Shown piece after piece: positions 1 through 8,198 of a DNA stretch of 64,000 nt. Position 1 is the stretch's first letter, and each line of letters begins with the position of its first letter. The translations under genes were made by a program, and so were the position numbers. This stretch comes from Actinoplanes lobatus (lineage in GTDB: Bacteria > Actinomycetota > Actinomycetes > Mycobacteriales > Micromonosporaceae), in assembly GCF_014205215.1 (NCBI RefSeq), contig NZ_JACHNC010000001.1:6692501-6756500 (forward strand). The letters are read 5' to 3'. Below the pieces are notes generated by a model. It did no database searches and was not told where the DNA came from. It was given only the letters and a program-made list of their open reading frames with translations.

Positions 1-1001
1 TCGGCTTCGCCTGTTGCCAGCAAAGCATAGATCGCGGCGGTCTCTCGTATCTGTGTGTGATCCTCTGGTACTTCCCCGTCCGGAGTATGAGCGGCGGGAA
101 CGGGAGACAGGGGCGGCACGGGGGTTTCTGGGATCGGGCTCGTCAGTGCCCCGTACCAATAACCCGTACCGTCGAAGGGGGCTACGGCCCGGCCTCCCTG
201 TCGGATCGCTGCTACCGAGGGCGCCAGTTCAGGCAGCTCGGTCAGCCGCGCAATCTCCAGGGCCCGCAACGCGGCCCAGGCAGCGACCGCCCGATGGACG
301 CCGTCGTCTGCTTCCGCGAGCGCGAATGTCAAGTCCATGTCGATGTCGTTCAAGCTGTGCGAGTAGCCTGCCAAGGCGACGGCACGTAGCCGCTGGTTCG
401 GAACCCTGCCCTGGAAGACGCGAAGCAGCCATTCCTCTTCCGCGTCTGCCAGCTGGGCGGTTTCCGTCGCTGCCTGTTCAGGGCTGGGTTCGGCTTGCCG
501 GTTCGCCTGATGCCAATACGCGGCGCAGCGACTCGTCTGCCGGATGATGCGGTCGGGTTCGGCCGGGCTGGGCCAGAATTGCAGAAGGTAGGCATCGATC
601 AGGTCGTCGTCGTAGTTCGATTCGACGTCCCAGGCCTCATCCATCATGCGGGCGCAGTAGCGAATGCGATAACTGCCGGGCTCCAGCCGGAACGGGTGGT
701 TTCCTTCGCCACCCCACTCCTGTAGCTCCGGCCGAGGAGACGGGTTGGCGAAGGAGACCTCGACGATCTCTTCCCAGGCATCAGACAGCGGTGGCTCGCT
801 GGGATGCAGTTCGACGGTCATCGGTACCGAGCCCTCTTTGATGCCGGTCACCAAGAACAAGCTTCCGGGCACTGCGGCGCCACAAAGGCCGTTCACCTGC
901 CCCGCGAAGCTCTCGTCCATCCCGGGAGGTTCCTCGCCCGCAAGATAGACCTGGCCATAGGAGACGCCGACCGTTCCACTGAACAACACCTGTTCCGCCA
1001 T
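1..1001 (-). CDS. Hypothetical protein, C-terminus cut off by window edge
   Basis: An ATG at 1001 with a GGAG Shine-Dalgarno core about 8 nt upstream opens a frame that stays open for 333 codons to the left edge, so the gene is partial. The protein starts MAEQVLFSGTVGVSYGQ and has an N-terminal beta-rich half with acidic and aromatic residues, followed from about residue 200 by an alanine/leucine-rich helical region that includes WAALRALEIARL. No catalytic motif or membrane segment was recognised. Codon use is typical of the genome. The nearest complete gene, the reductase at 1250, runs the other way, so the two share a 248-bp upstream region. Confidence 0.75.
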   Translation of the reverse strand, partial: MAEQVLFSGTVGVSYGQVYLAGEEPPGMDESFAGQVNGLCGAAVPGSLFLVTGIKEGSVPMTVELHPSEPPLSDAWEEIVEVSFANPSPRPELQEWGGEGNHPFRLEPGSYRIRYCARMMDEAWDVESNYDDDLIDAYLLQFWPSPAEPDRIIRQTSRCAAYWHQANRQAEPSPEQAATETAQLADAEEEWLLRVFQGRVPNQRLRAVALAGYSHSLNDIDMDLTFALAEADDGVHRAVAAWAALRALEIARLTELPELAPSVAAIRQGGRAVAPFDGTGYWYGALTSPIPETPVPPLSPVPAAHTPDGEVPEDHTQIRETAAIYALLATGEA

Positions 1002-1167
1002 CGTCACTCCGCCCTTCGAAACGCCCCAGCATCGATCTTGCAAGAACACTGCCGGGCGCACCGGGTAATCGCAGGAAAGCCCAGGCGGTGTCAGCCGGCG
1101 AGTATTCCACCGCGCGGGTTTCCCGGTCGTGTGCGGCGTCGACCAGGCCGGCCATCTCGGCCGGCCG

Positions 1168-1201
1168 CTGCCGGCCGATTGATTTCTTACAAGAACGGCA
1201 G
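1168..1201 (+). repeat. Short dispersed repeat, copy 1
   Basis: A 32-bp stretch containing GCCGGCCGATTGAT and TCTTACAAGAAC matches 29 of 32 positions of a sequence at 17841-17872, read on the opposite strand. In copy 2 the first part encodes the end of an AraC-type protein (LPAD-stop). Here the same LPAD-stop reading exists, but no upstream gene is recognisable. Confidence 0.6.
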
Positions 1202-1249
1202 TTCACGGCACGCTAATTTGAGGGGCGACCCAAAGCAGAGGAGAGCCCC

Positions 1250-1831
1250 GTGGGCAAGGTGGTCATGTACAGCTCGGTGTCGGTGGACGGCTTCGTCGCG
1301 GACGAGAACGACCAGCCCGGACCGCTGTTCGACTGGTTGTCCAGCGGAGACGTCCCGTTGGACGAGAGCGGCGTGGTGAAGGTGTCGCAGACCTCCTACG
1401 ACTACACCCGGCCGTACTGGGACCAGATCGGGGTGACGATCTGCGGCCGCCGCGTCTTCGACCTGACCGACGGCTGGGACGGCAAGCCTCCGAGCGGGGT
1501 CGACCACGTGGTCGTCGTGACGCACCGGCCGACGCCCGACGGCTGGGACCCCGAGGCGCCGTTCCACTTCGTCGACAGCGTCGAGGCAGCCGTCGCCACG
1601 GCGCAGGAACTTGCGGGGGACCGCCTGGTCGAGGTCGCCGCCGGCGAGGTCGGTGGCCAGGTGCTTGCCGCGGGTCTGGTCGACGAGGTGCGCATGGACG
1701 TCGTACCCGTCGTCTTCGGGTCCGGAAAACGCTACTTCGGGTCGATCGACGCGCAGCACCTGTTGGAGGATCCCGACGTGGTGATTCAGGGCGACAGGGT
1801 GCTTCACCTGCGCTACCGGGTACGCCGTTGA
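1250..1831 (+). CDS. Dihydrofolate reductase-family protein (RibD C-terminal domain)
   Basis: 193 aa. The GTG start at 1250 is preceded by GAGGAGAG. The N-terminus MGKVVMYSSVSVDGFVADE is the typical opening of the RibD-C/DHFR-like family (SxDGfxA motif); the middle has the CGRRVFDLTDGW stretch, and the C-terminus the LVDEVRMDVVPVVFGSGKRYF strand-turn characteristic of these NADPH-binding reductases. Members are usually stand-alone oxidoreductases of unknown substrate; it is not a true folate-pathway DHFR or a complete RibD, because the deaminase half is absent. It is monocistronic, with the dispersed repeat about 50 bp upstream and a convergent gene downstream. Confidence 0.88.
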   Translation: MGKVVMYSSVSVDGFVADENDQPGPLFDWLSSGDVPLDESGVVKVSQTSYDYTRPYWDQIGVTICGRRVFDLTDGWDGKPPSGVDHVVVVTHRPTPDGWDPEAPFHFVDSVEAAVATAQELAGDRLVEVAAGEVGGQVLAAGLVDEVRMDVVPVVFGSGKRYFGSIDAQHLLEDPDVVIQGDRVLHLRYRVRR

Positions 1832-1908
1832 CGGCTTATTGATCGACGGCGAAGACGACCGCACGGTTCGCGGCCGCGGCTTCGAGGTAGAAGTCGCGGA
1901 TTCGCGTG

Positions 1909-2379
1909 TCACGACAGTCGCTGTGCTGCGTTCTGTACAGCGTGGTCAACTTGGCCGCGGTCGTAGCCTCGAAACCGTACGCGGAAGTCGTTGGCCCGCA
2001 GCGCATCGCATGCCGCAGCGCGCGTGATGGCGTTGCCGGATCGCGTTGCCGCGGCGAATTGCGCGAAAGCGTCATCCACCTGCGTCATGTCGTAACCACG
2101 CAACACCACGGTGAAGGAGGATGTCGTGGGGGGATGCGGCGGCGTGTTTACGGATGTTGCCGATCCCAGCGCCTTCAGGCGATCCTGGACGGCGTCATCG
2201 ACCTGGCCACGGTCGTAGCCGCGCAAGACCACCACGAAGACGGTGTTCTGCAGCAGCTCTCGCGCCGATGCGCGCAGCGCGTCGTCCGATGAGGAGAGAG
2301 CCGTATCCGCCTGGGCGAGAAGCCGATCCACCTGGTCTTTGTCGTAGCCGCGCAGTACGACGACGAAGTCTGATGTCAT
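1909..2379 (-). CDS. Protein with four tandem DivIVA-like motifs
   Basis: 156 aa from ATG 2379; the frame extends upstream to a TTG at 2481 but that part overlaps a decayed gene and looks non-coding. The protein is four copies of a motif of the form F-x-V-x-L/F-RGYD-x-x-QVD, at residues 5-18, 48-61, 89-102 and 132-145, separated by 25-35 residue linkers. RGYDxxQVD is the signature of the N-terminal DivIVA domain, which in actinobacteria marks polar growth and division proteins, but here it is repeated alone without the long coiled coil. No membrane segment is seen. The function is unknown; a scaffold or division-related role is inference. The start codon lacks a clear ribosome-binding site. 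Confidence 0.75.
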   Translation of the reverse strand: MTSDFVVVLRGYDKDQVDRLLAQADTALSSSDDALRASARELLQNTVFVVVLRGYDRGQVDDAVQDRLKALGSATSVNTPPHPPTTSSFTVVLRGYDMTQVDDAFAQFAAATRSGNAITRAAACDALRANDFRVRFRGYDRGQVDHAVQNAAQRLS

Positions 2380-2479
2380 GACGGACACGGTAACGACCAA
2401 GGTCCATATGCGCCCTGTGCTGCGCGGCTCCGGTCGTGACCGCGGTGGCAGATCAGGTTGACGTTCCGTTGTAGAGAAC

Positions 2480-2743
2480 AAAAAGAGGGCTGCGGCATGG
2501 GTGTACTCGGGCCGTAGACCGAGTCGACGGGGACACCGCCCGCGTATTGGGCTGCGATCAGGCAGCAGCGGCGACGGCTCGCGGGGCGTCGGAGAGCCGG
2601 GAGTCGTCGCTGGCTGGGTCGGCGACGCGTTCGAGGACCGAGCCGATCATCTCGATGCGGACGTGCGCAGGCGCGTCGTCAAGGGTAGCGGCGAAGTCCG
2701 CGGCGTCGTCGTTGTCGAACGGCCCGGCGTCCCAGGTGCCCAC
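2480..2743 (-). pseudogene. DUF4259-family gene with a frameshift
   Basis: GTG 2743 opens with MGTWDAGPFDNDDAADF, the hallmark N-terminus of DUF4259 proteins. The frame hits TGA at 2558-2560 after 61 residues (APRAVAAAA-stop). In the next frame the sequence continues IAAQYAGGVPVDSVYGPS, which is how the family normally proceeds (AAALIAAQ..GG.PVD..YGP). Loss of one base near 2560, turning GCC-CTG-ATC into GCC-TGA-TC, explains the break. The similarity fades after about 2480, so the 3' part is also missing or degraded. DUF4259 proteins are small and often lie among immunity-type genes. Confidence 0.72.
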
Positions 2744-2951
2744 GGGTTACGCGACGTGACCACTCGGGGCGTCGAGTGTTCGCCCTCGGCGGCGAATCTG
2801 CGTGGTTTTGTAAGCGAGTTTGGGAGCCGGGTGTCAGTGGTTTTCAGCGCCACTGGTTTCGGGTCTGGGTTTGTGTCGCCGAGTTTCGGCGCCACTTGTG
2901 GGGATCACGTCCGGCCGCTGCTTACATACGGCGGCGGCGAGACGGCTGGCG

Positions 2952-3365
2952 TCAGATGGCCAGTGTCCATCCAAGGCTGTTGCACTCCGGGCAGTAGAAG
3001 AACAACTTGAATCCCCTTCCGTCCTGCCACGGCAAGATCTTCCCTTGAGAGACGGTTATCCGGCCACGTCCGCTGCACAGGTTGCAGGTAGCCGCAGCCG
3101 GTGGCATTGGCGGCTTCAAGTGAGCGAGTTCTGGATACTTCTCAGCGGCTCGGGCGAGCGCGAAGTCACGCTCAGCTGGATCGGCCAGCCGAGTCGGCCT
3201 GTCCTCTTCGTGATCTATGACGACTTCGCCGGCCGGGGTTAGGTACATAACTGGTCCCCAGAGGTTGAAGATCGGCAGGCGTTCCGAGTCCGCGCAGCTG
3301 CTGCGCCAGTCAGATGCCTGGGCTGCCTCCTCGATCAATCGTAGGATCAGTCCAGAATTCGTCAT
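2952..3365 (-). CDS. Hypothetical protein with zinc-ribbon-like C-terminus
   Basis: 137 aa. ATG 3365 has a near-perfect ribosome-binding site (AAGGAGGTGCAC). The N-terminal half contains LWGPVMYLTPAGEVVIDHEED; near the C-terminus are two Cys pairs, CNLCSGRG and CPEC, spaced like a small zinc ribbon and including a CxxCxGxG half of the DnaJ type. A central run reads AERDFALARAAEKYPEL. No known enzyme motif is present. The gene stands alone between two unrelated genes. It may be one of the accessory immunity-type or regulatory proteins common in these genomes, but that is a guess. Confidence 0.78.
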   Translation of the reverse strand: MTNSGLILRLIEEAAQASDWRSSCADSERLPIFNLWGPVMYLTPAGEVVIDHEEDRPTRLADPAERDFALARAAEKYPELAHLKPPMPPAAATCNLCSGRGRITVSQGKILPWQDGRGFKLFFYCPECNSLGWTLAI

Positions 3366-3467
3366 GTGCACCTCCTTGGCGCAGGATACGAAGCAGCCGC
3401 CAGTGCATTCCCGGGGCTGCGTCCAACGCCGCGAGATCGCCAACTGATCGCCTACGAGGCAGTCCGG

Positions 3468-3556
3468 TGGCGCTCGAAGTCAGCGACATTGATCATGTTC
3501 CGGTGACGGCGACGGCGCTGAAACTCACCGACATTTGGCGCTGATACTCGCTGGCG
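3468..3556. repeat. Imperfect repeats resembling an IS21-type element end
   Basis: Three related stretches lie in 90 bp: GGCGCTCGAAGTCAGCGACA near 3470, GGCGCTGAAACTCACCGACA near 3514, and GGCGCTGATACTCGCTGGCG near 3537. Multiple internal 20-bp repeats near a terminus are typical of IS21-family ends. No transposase (IstA/IstB) is present, so this would be a remnant. Confidence 0.35.
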
Positions 3557-3609
3557 AAATCATCTGCGCATCCGTCGATGCCGGGATCGCCCGGGCGGGT
3601 AGCCGGGAC

Positions 3610-4491
3610 TCAACCTGTGGTCAGGTTTGTGACCAGGGTGCGTAGCCACGGCTGGCTGAGTGCGGGGTCGCGGCCGATGGCGCGGGCGACGGCTTGCCGG
3701 CCGGCCGGGCTGCGACCGTAGGCCACCAGTGCCGCTGCCTCGGCGAGGGCCTGCCGCGTGTGCTCGTCCCGGCCGGGGCCTTCGGCCTCGGCGGTCCATC
3801 GGTCCGGGCGTAGCGAACGGGTCAGCTTGACCTGGTGATCGCCGAGGTACGACCAGACTCCCGGGTCGAGTGACACGTTGGCCACCGCGGAGGCGGGCAG
3901 CGTCCGGGTCCAGGCGGGATGCTGCTGCCACCGCTCGGTGTTCGGACTGGTCTTGCGGCGGATGGTGACCCCTACGAAGCACAGCTTGCGCCGGATGACC
4001 GGCCACGGCTCGCGTTCCTGCTCGATCCAGTCCCGGATCAGCGTGAACAACTCGGTGAACGTCTCGCCCTCGTAAACGACATCGACCAGGACCGCTGGGC
4101 GATCCCGGCGCGCCAGCGCGTACGGCGTCAATCCGACCGTCTCCAGGAACCGGCGGCCTTGCACGACCTCAGCGGGCGTCAACGCGCGCCGCCGCCAGCG
4201 CCGGCCGGATCCGATCCCCGGCCGCTGAAACGACAACGGCAGCCGGTAGAGGCGCTGCACCCCGGCCGGGCCGGTGAACACGCCGCCGAGCAGGTCGAAC
4301 ATCGAGTCCAAGGACCTGCCCACGAAGAACAGATCCCCGTTGCGGCTGCGGGCCAGCACCTTTCCGGTACACGCCACGAGATCGTCGAGGAACCACAGGC
4401 CGGGCGTCGCGGTGCCGTCGAGCAACGATCCCAGCTGATCCGGTGTGATCAGATCCCACCGGAACGGCATGCTGTCCGGCACCGACGTCAC
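3610..4491 (-). CDS. Hypothetical protein, possibly phosphoribosyltransferase-like
   Basis: 293 aa from GTG 4491. Two stretches suggest a nucleotide- or phosphoribosyl-binding fold: FFVGRSLDSMFDLLGGVF around residues 55-72 and AVLVDVVYEGETFTELFTLI around 133-152. The second resembles the PRPP-binding loop of type I phosphoribosyltransferases (hydrophobic strand, then acidic pair, then G-x-T), although the acidic residues are partly replaced. The C-terminal third has RDEHTRQALAEAAALVAYGR and is helical. No membrane segment is seen. It is monocistronic. The family is not firmly recognised, and the function should be treated as unknown. Confidence 0.75.
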   Translation of the reverse strand: MTSVPDSMPFRWDLITPDQLGSLLDGTATPGLWFLDDLVACTGKVLARSRNGDLFFVGRSLDSMFDLLGGVFTGPAGVQRLYRLPLSFQRPGIGSGRRWRRRALTPAEVVQGRRFLETVGLTPYALARRDRPAVLVDVVYEGETFTELFTLIRDWIEQEREPWPVIRRKLCFVGVTIRRKTSPNTERWQQHPAWTRTLPASAVANVSLDPGVWSYLGDHQVKLTRSLRPDRWTAEAEGPGRDEHTRQALAEAAALVAYGRSPAGRQAVARAIGRDPALSQPWLRTLVTNLTTG

Positions 4492-4672
4492 CCCGTCATG
4501 ATGGCAGCCTGATCAGGGCAGCCCACGCTCGGTTGGCAACCGAAGCCGAGTCGTCGACCATGACGATTACGCCGGCCACCAAGCGTGAGTCCGACCGGGC
4601 GGTCCGCTCATCGGCACGACCGGATGCCGGCCGCTCTCCCGGCGTCGCTCGATCGGCGGCAGATCCGGCTGT

Positions 4673-5731
4673 TCACGGGTTCGGTCGCCGGTGAACACGC
4701 TTTCCGCGGACGATGACGGCCCGCGGCTTGTCGAGTTGGCCGAGGTCGATCCGCGGATCCAGGTCGAACACGACCGCGTCGGCCGGGGCTCCATCCACCA
4801 GACCGGGCAGGCCGAGGTAGGACCGGGCGGTCCACGATGCGGCGCCGATCGCCGTATGCGGGGACACACCCGCGGCGATCAGAGCGCGAATCTCCTGAGC
4901 GATACCACCGTGTGGCCTGGTGTCTGTGCCGGCCAACACCGTGACCCCGGCCTCGACGGCCGCGGCGGCGAGCCGGGCGTGTGCGCTTGCGCCCGGCACG
5001 TACCAGCTTCGGCGCGCGCGTTCCGGATCAGCAATGATCTCCGCCAAAGAGGCGGTGATCACCGACAGGGTCGGAGTCAGCGCGGTGCCCTGCTCGGCCA
5101 TGCGCGGCAAGAGTTCCAAGTCCAGACCCATGCCATGTTCCACGGAGTCCACACCTGCTTCAACCGCGACCACGCCACCTGCGGCCTGCTGGGAGTGCAC
5201 CGCGAGACGCCCGCCGACCGCATGTACGCGCATGACTGCTTCGCGCAGCACCTCGACCGGCATGACGTCGTCGTCAGGTCGCCAATCGATCACCACTTTG
5301 GCCCAGCCGGTGCGGGATGCCTGCTCGGCCGCGACGGCCGGCAGGTCGACCGGATCCGGGCGGCGACCCCAGCCCTCCATGAACTGACCGTGCTGAGCGA
5401 TCCACGGGCCGGCATGCACGGCTCGCGGGCTTTCGTCCGCGTGGCCGAACCACTCAGGAGGATCATCCGCCAGGCCCGGGGCCCGGATGAGCGTGACTCC
5501 GGAATCCAGATGCGCCCGGAGATCCTGCCGCAGGACGCCGACATCCAGCGGCTGGCCTGGCCTCTCGGCCCCCGGATGGGTATGCGCATCGACCAATCCC
5601 GGCAGGATCCAGCCCTCGGCAACGAGTTCGGCACCGGCCACCGGATCCGATGTCCATCGATCACCGTCGGCATAGAGATCGACCGGCTCGCCTTCCGGAA
5701 GAGCGAAACCCCGGACTCGTAGAACTGCCAC
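4673..5731 (-). CDS. Amidohydrolase-family metal-dependent hydrolase
   Basis: 352 aa from GTG 5731. The metal-binding HxH motif sits in ILPGLVDAHTHPG (His50, His52). Further family landmarks are AKVVIDW (usual carboxylated-Lys region), LAVHSQQ, VDSVEHGMG and the late metal/catalytic Asp in VLAGTDTRPHGG. The end, GLVDGAPADAVVFDLDPR, is the usual amidohydrolase C-terminal strand set. This pattern fits the imidazolonepropionase/Xaa-Pro dipeptidase-like branch (COG1228). The substrate is unknown. It is a cytoplasmic single gene with no obvious partners. Confidence 0.88.
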   Translation of the reverse strand: MAVLRVRGFALPEGEPVDLYADGDRWTSDPVAGAELVAEGWILPGLVDAHTHPGAERPGQPLDVGVLRQDLRAHLDSGVTLIRAPGLADDPPEWFGHADESPRAVHAGPWIAQHGQFMEGWGRRPDPVDLPAVAAEQASRTGWAKVVIDWRPDDDVMPVEVLREAVMRVHAVGGRLAVHSQQAAGGVVAVEAGVDSVEHGMGLDLELLPRMAEQGTALTPTLSVITASLAEIIADPERARRSWYVPGASAHARLAAAAVEAGVTVLAGTDTRPHGGIAQEIRALIAAGVSPHTAIGAASWTARSYLGLPGLVDGAPADAVVFDLDPRIDLGQLDKPRAVIVRGKRVHRRPNP

Positions 5732-5771
5732 AACGCCACCCCGTATCGCACGCCACCCACACGGTGGATGG

Positions 5772-5870
5772 TCAGCATGCCACCTTGAGTTCCTGCCCGT
5801 TCGGGGGCAGCAGCTCGAGCACGATGGCGGCGCAACCGAAGTGGTAGCCGAAACATCCGCACATGGGCAT
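5772..5870 (-). CDS. Possible 32-aa Cys-containing micro-ORF
   Basis: ATG 5870 opens MPMCGCFGYHFGCAA, followed by a hydrophobic IVLELL and a short polar tail, ending at TGA 5772. It lies in the 246-bp gap between the CAP-protein gene and the amidohydrolase. A GAGGG lies about 15 nt upstream, too far for a good ribosome-binding site. It could equally be chance. Confidence 0.25.
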   Translation of the reverse strand: MPMCGCFGYHFGCAAIVLELLPPNGQELKVAC

Positions 5871-5977
5871 GACCGACGTCGGTGCCCTCGCGCCTGCGGT
5901 GACCCTCCGTAGCGCCCGCTCAGTGGCGGATCCGTGCGGCAGCCGCGAGCTCATTGGCTCACGGCGGTGCCTACCTG

Positions 5978-7096
5978 CTATTGGGCGAATGTCTGGATGA
6001 AATAGTGGAGGGTCGCCGGGGCGCCGGCATTGGGCTGGCCGACTGGGACGAAGCCTTTGCCGACGGCCACGCCGACACCGGTGGTGCGGTAGGCGCAGTT
6101 TCGCATCGTGGCGTTGTGGCCCGGACTGTTGCGCCAATAGTCGAGCGCGTATTGGACTTCGGGCGCGGGTGCGTTGCCGGTGTAATAGCGGACGTAGGCG
6201 TTCTCGGTGCCGACCCGGCCGACTTCCCGGGAGATCCGGGTGGCGGCGTCGCTGCCATCGGATCCGACGTGGCCCTGCTTGTTGGGTTCGCCCTTCTCCC
6301 ACAGGCCGGGTGGCCCGGGATGCTTGGACAGGTCGTCGGCGTGCCTACGGGCCACGCCGACCAACTGCGGATCGACCTGTAGCGTCGTGCCGCACGACTC
6401 GCGGTGGATGGCGTTGACCTGGTCGAAGATCTGCTGCTCGGCCGGGCTCAGCGGCGCCGACCCGTCAGGGACGATTCCCTGGTGCGGCAACACGAAGTTG
6501 TAGCCCATCGGTTCGTGCAGACCGCTGGCTGGGCAGCGCTGGTTTTGGCGGTAGTAGGTGCCGTCGCGGCCGGAGAAGAACATGCCGTTGCATTTGCCGC
6601 AGAAGCGCCAGTCGGATTGTGTTGTCGCCGTCGCTGGTACGTCGTGGGGGAGTACGAAGTTGTAGCCCATCGGTTCGTGTAGGCCGGTGGCTGGGCAGCG
6701 CTGGTTTTGGCGGTAGTAGGTGCCGTCGCGGCCGGAGAAGAACATGCCGTTGCATTTGCCGCAGAAGCGCCAGTCGGATTGTGTTGTCGCCGTCGCTGGT
6801 ACGTCGTGGGGGAGTACGAAGTTGTAGCCCATCGGTTCGTGTAGGCCGGTGGCTGGGCAGCGCTGGTTTTGGCGGTAGTAGGTGCCGTCGCGGCCGGAGA
6901 AGAACATGCCGTTGCACTTGCCGCAGAAACGCCAGTCGGGCTGTGCCTCTTGCTGAAGCGCCGAGAATCCCAGCGCTGCTTCGGAGTTTCCCCCGGCGAG
7001 CCCGGCCAGGGCGGCGGTGGCGCCCAAGCCGGCGATGACGAGGCCGCGTCGCGTCAGTGACATGCCGGCACCGGCCTGTTGTCGGGCGTGTTCCAT
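5978..7096 (-). CDS. Tat-exported CAP/SCP-domain protein with three identical repeats
   Basis: 372 aa from ATG 7096, which has a GAGG site 6 nt upstream; earlier in-frame starts (7165, 7276) lack a site and would bury the signal. The N-terminus SLTRRGLVIAGLGATAALAG is a twin-arginine signal ending near a SEA-A cleavage site. Next come three almost identical 54-residue repeats, each with WRFCGKCNGMFFSGRDG, CPATGLHEPMGYNFVLPH and therefore three Cys (CxxC plus one). From about residue 230 a CAP domain follows (QIFDQVNAIHRESCGTTL, HADDLSKHPG, LDYWRNSPGHNATMRNC). CAP proteins are secreted and often calcium- or wall-associated. The substrate and role here are unknown. Confidence 0.88.
   Translation of the reverse strand: MEHARQQAGAGMSLTRRGLVIAGLGATAALAGLAGGNSEAALGFSALQQEAQPDWRFCGKCNGMFFSGRDGTYYRQNQRCPATGLHEPMGYNFVLPHDVPATATTQSDWRFCGKCNGMFFSGRDGTYYRQNQRCPATGLHEPMGYNFVLPHDVPATATTQSDWRFCGKCNGMFFSGRDGTYYRQNQRCPASGLHEPMGYNFVLPHQGIVPDGSAPLSPAEQQIFDQVNAIHRESCGTTLQVDPQLVGVARRHADDLSKHPGPPGLWEKGEPNKQGHVGSDGSDAATRISREVGRVGTENAYVRYYTGNAPAPEVQYALDYWRNSPGHNATMRNCAYRTTGVGVAVGKGFVPVGQPNAGAPATLHYFIQTFAQ
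6482..6940 (-). repeat. Three tandem 162-bp coding repeats
   Basis: Three consecutive units, starting at about 6482, 6619 and 6781, encode the Cys-containing repeats of the CAP protein. The 6619 and 6781 units match base for base over almost all of their 162 bp; the lowest-coordinate unit is shorter and diverges at its protein-C-terminal edge. Near-absence of silent changes means recent duplication or ongoing homogenisation. Confidence 0.92.
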
Positions 7097-7368
7097 CTTC
7101 GCCTCGATTCCCTGCTGTTGCCGTTCCAGCATTCCATGGCAGGCCGTCGGAGAAGCGGCAGTCATCCTAACGAGAGCCGGCCCGGAGGAAATCCGCCGAG
7201 CTTTTCGGTCACCGGCCTGTTGATGCCCGCCGCGGTGCGAGGCCACCACCGATCGATAGCGCCGGCCCTCGCTCACCCGGACGGCCGCGGCGGTCCGATT
7301 CCACCGATGAGTTCGACCGGTACGCCGGGTCTACCCGTCACAGCGAACCCGAAGACAAGGATGATGTG

Positions 7369-8160
7369 ATGACCCACCTGAACGCGGAACACGCCCGGCG
7401 ATCGATCCTCGAACACACCCGACAGCTGGCGCGGTCAGCCGCCGCGGCCGGACCTCACGCCGCCGTGCCCACCACCCCGGACTGGACCATCACCGACCTC
7501 GTCGAACACGTCGGCCAGACCCAGCACTGGGTGGCGGAGATCATCGAACGGCGCATCACCGACCCCACACAGCTGCCCACGGAGATGGCCGTACTCCCCG
7601 CCGACCCCGGCGAATGGGACAGCTGGCTGTCGGGCTCCGCGCAGCGGGTCACGAGCGCGTGCTCCGACGACGCACTCGACGCCGCGGTGTTCAACGACGC
7701 GGGCGACGAGCGGACCGGGACACGCTTCTGGCTGGCCAGCGTCCTCAACGAGACGGTCGTCCACGGCTTCGACGCGGTCGGCGCGGCGGGCCGGCCGGAC
7801 GACATCGCCCCCGGCATCGCGGCCGCGCTCATCAGCAACCACCTCGCGATGCTCACCTCGCCCACCTGGGAGATGCTGCGGTCAGAGTCGGCCCACGCCA
7901 TCCGGGGCACCGGGCAGACCCTGCAGTGGCGGGCCACCGACACCGTGGACGGCGCCTGGTTCGTCGAACGACGACCCGGCGGCGCCACCTGGCAGCCCAC
8001 GACCCGGACCGCCGATGTGACGGTGACCGGACCGGCCGCGACCCTGCTGCTGATCATGACCCGGCGCCTGCCCCTCACCGGCAACGACGCCACCGGCATC
8101 GACGGCGACATCGGCCTCGCCCAGCACTGGCTCGACAACACCGCCCACGTCGCCGACTGA
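7369..8160 (+). CDS. Mycothiol-dependent maleylpyruvate isomerase-family protein
   Basis: 263 aa from ATG 7369 (AAGG 8 nt upstream; a GTG at 7366 is also possible). The N-terminal half is an MDMPI/DinB-like four-helix domain: TPDWTITDLVEHVGQTQHWVAEII carries the first metal His, and LNETVVHGFDAVGAAGRP the ExxxHxxD-type second cluster. The C-terminal part (about 150-250) has the MDMPI C domain with VTGPAATLLLIMTRRLP and a final DGDIGLAQHWLD. The family uses mycothiol, the actinobacterial thiol, for isomerisation or detoxification. The exact substrate cannot be read from the sequence. It is a single gene. Confidence 0.88.
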   Translation: MTHLNAEHARRSILEHTRQLARSAAAAGPHAAVPTTPDWTITDLVEHVGQTQHWVAEIIERRITDPTQLPTEMAVLPADPGEWDSWLSGSAQRVTSACSDDALDAAVFNDAGDERTGTRFWLASVLNETVVHGFDAVGAAGRPDDIAPGIAAALISNHLAMLTSPTWEMLRSESAHAIRGTGQTLQWRATDTVDGAWFVERRPGGATWQPTTRTADVTVTGPAATLLLIMTRRLPLTGNDATGIDGDIGLAQHWLDNTAHVAD

Positions 8161-8198
8161 CCGGCATCGAGGGTGCCAAGGTCATTTGAGGTGAGCGC

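Noticed and set aside
4691..5722. A 343-codon plus-strand frame opposite the amidohydrolase
   Set aside because: The minus-strand gene has all amidohydrolase motifs; the antisense frame has none and no ribosome-binding site.
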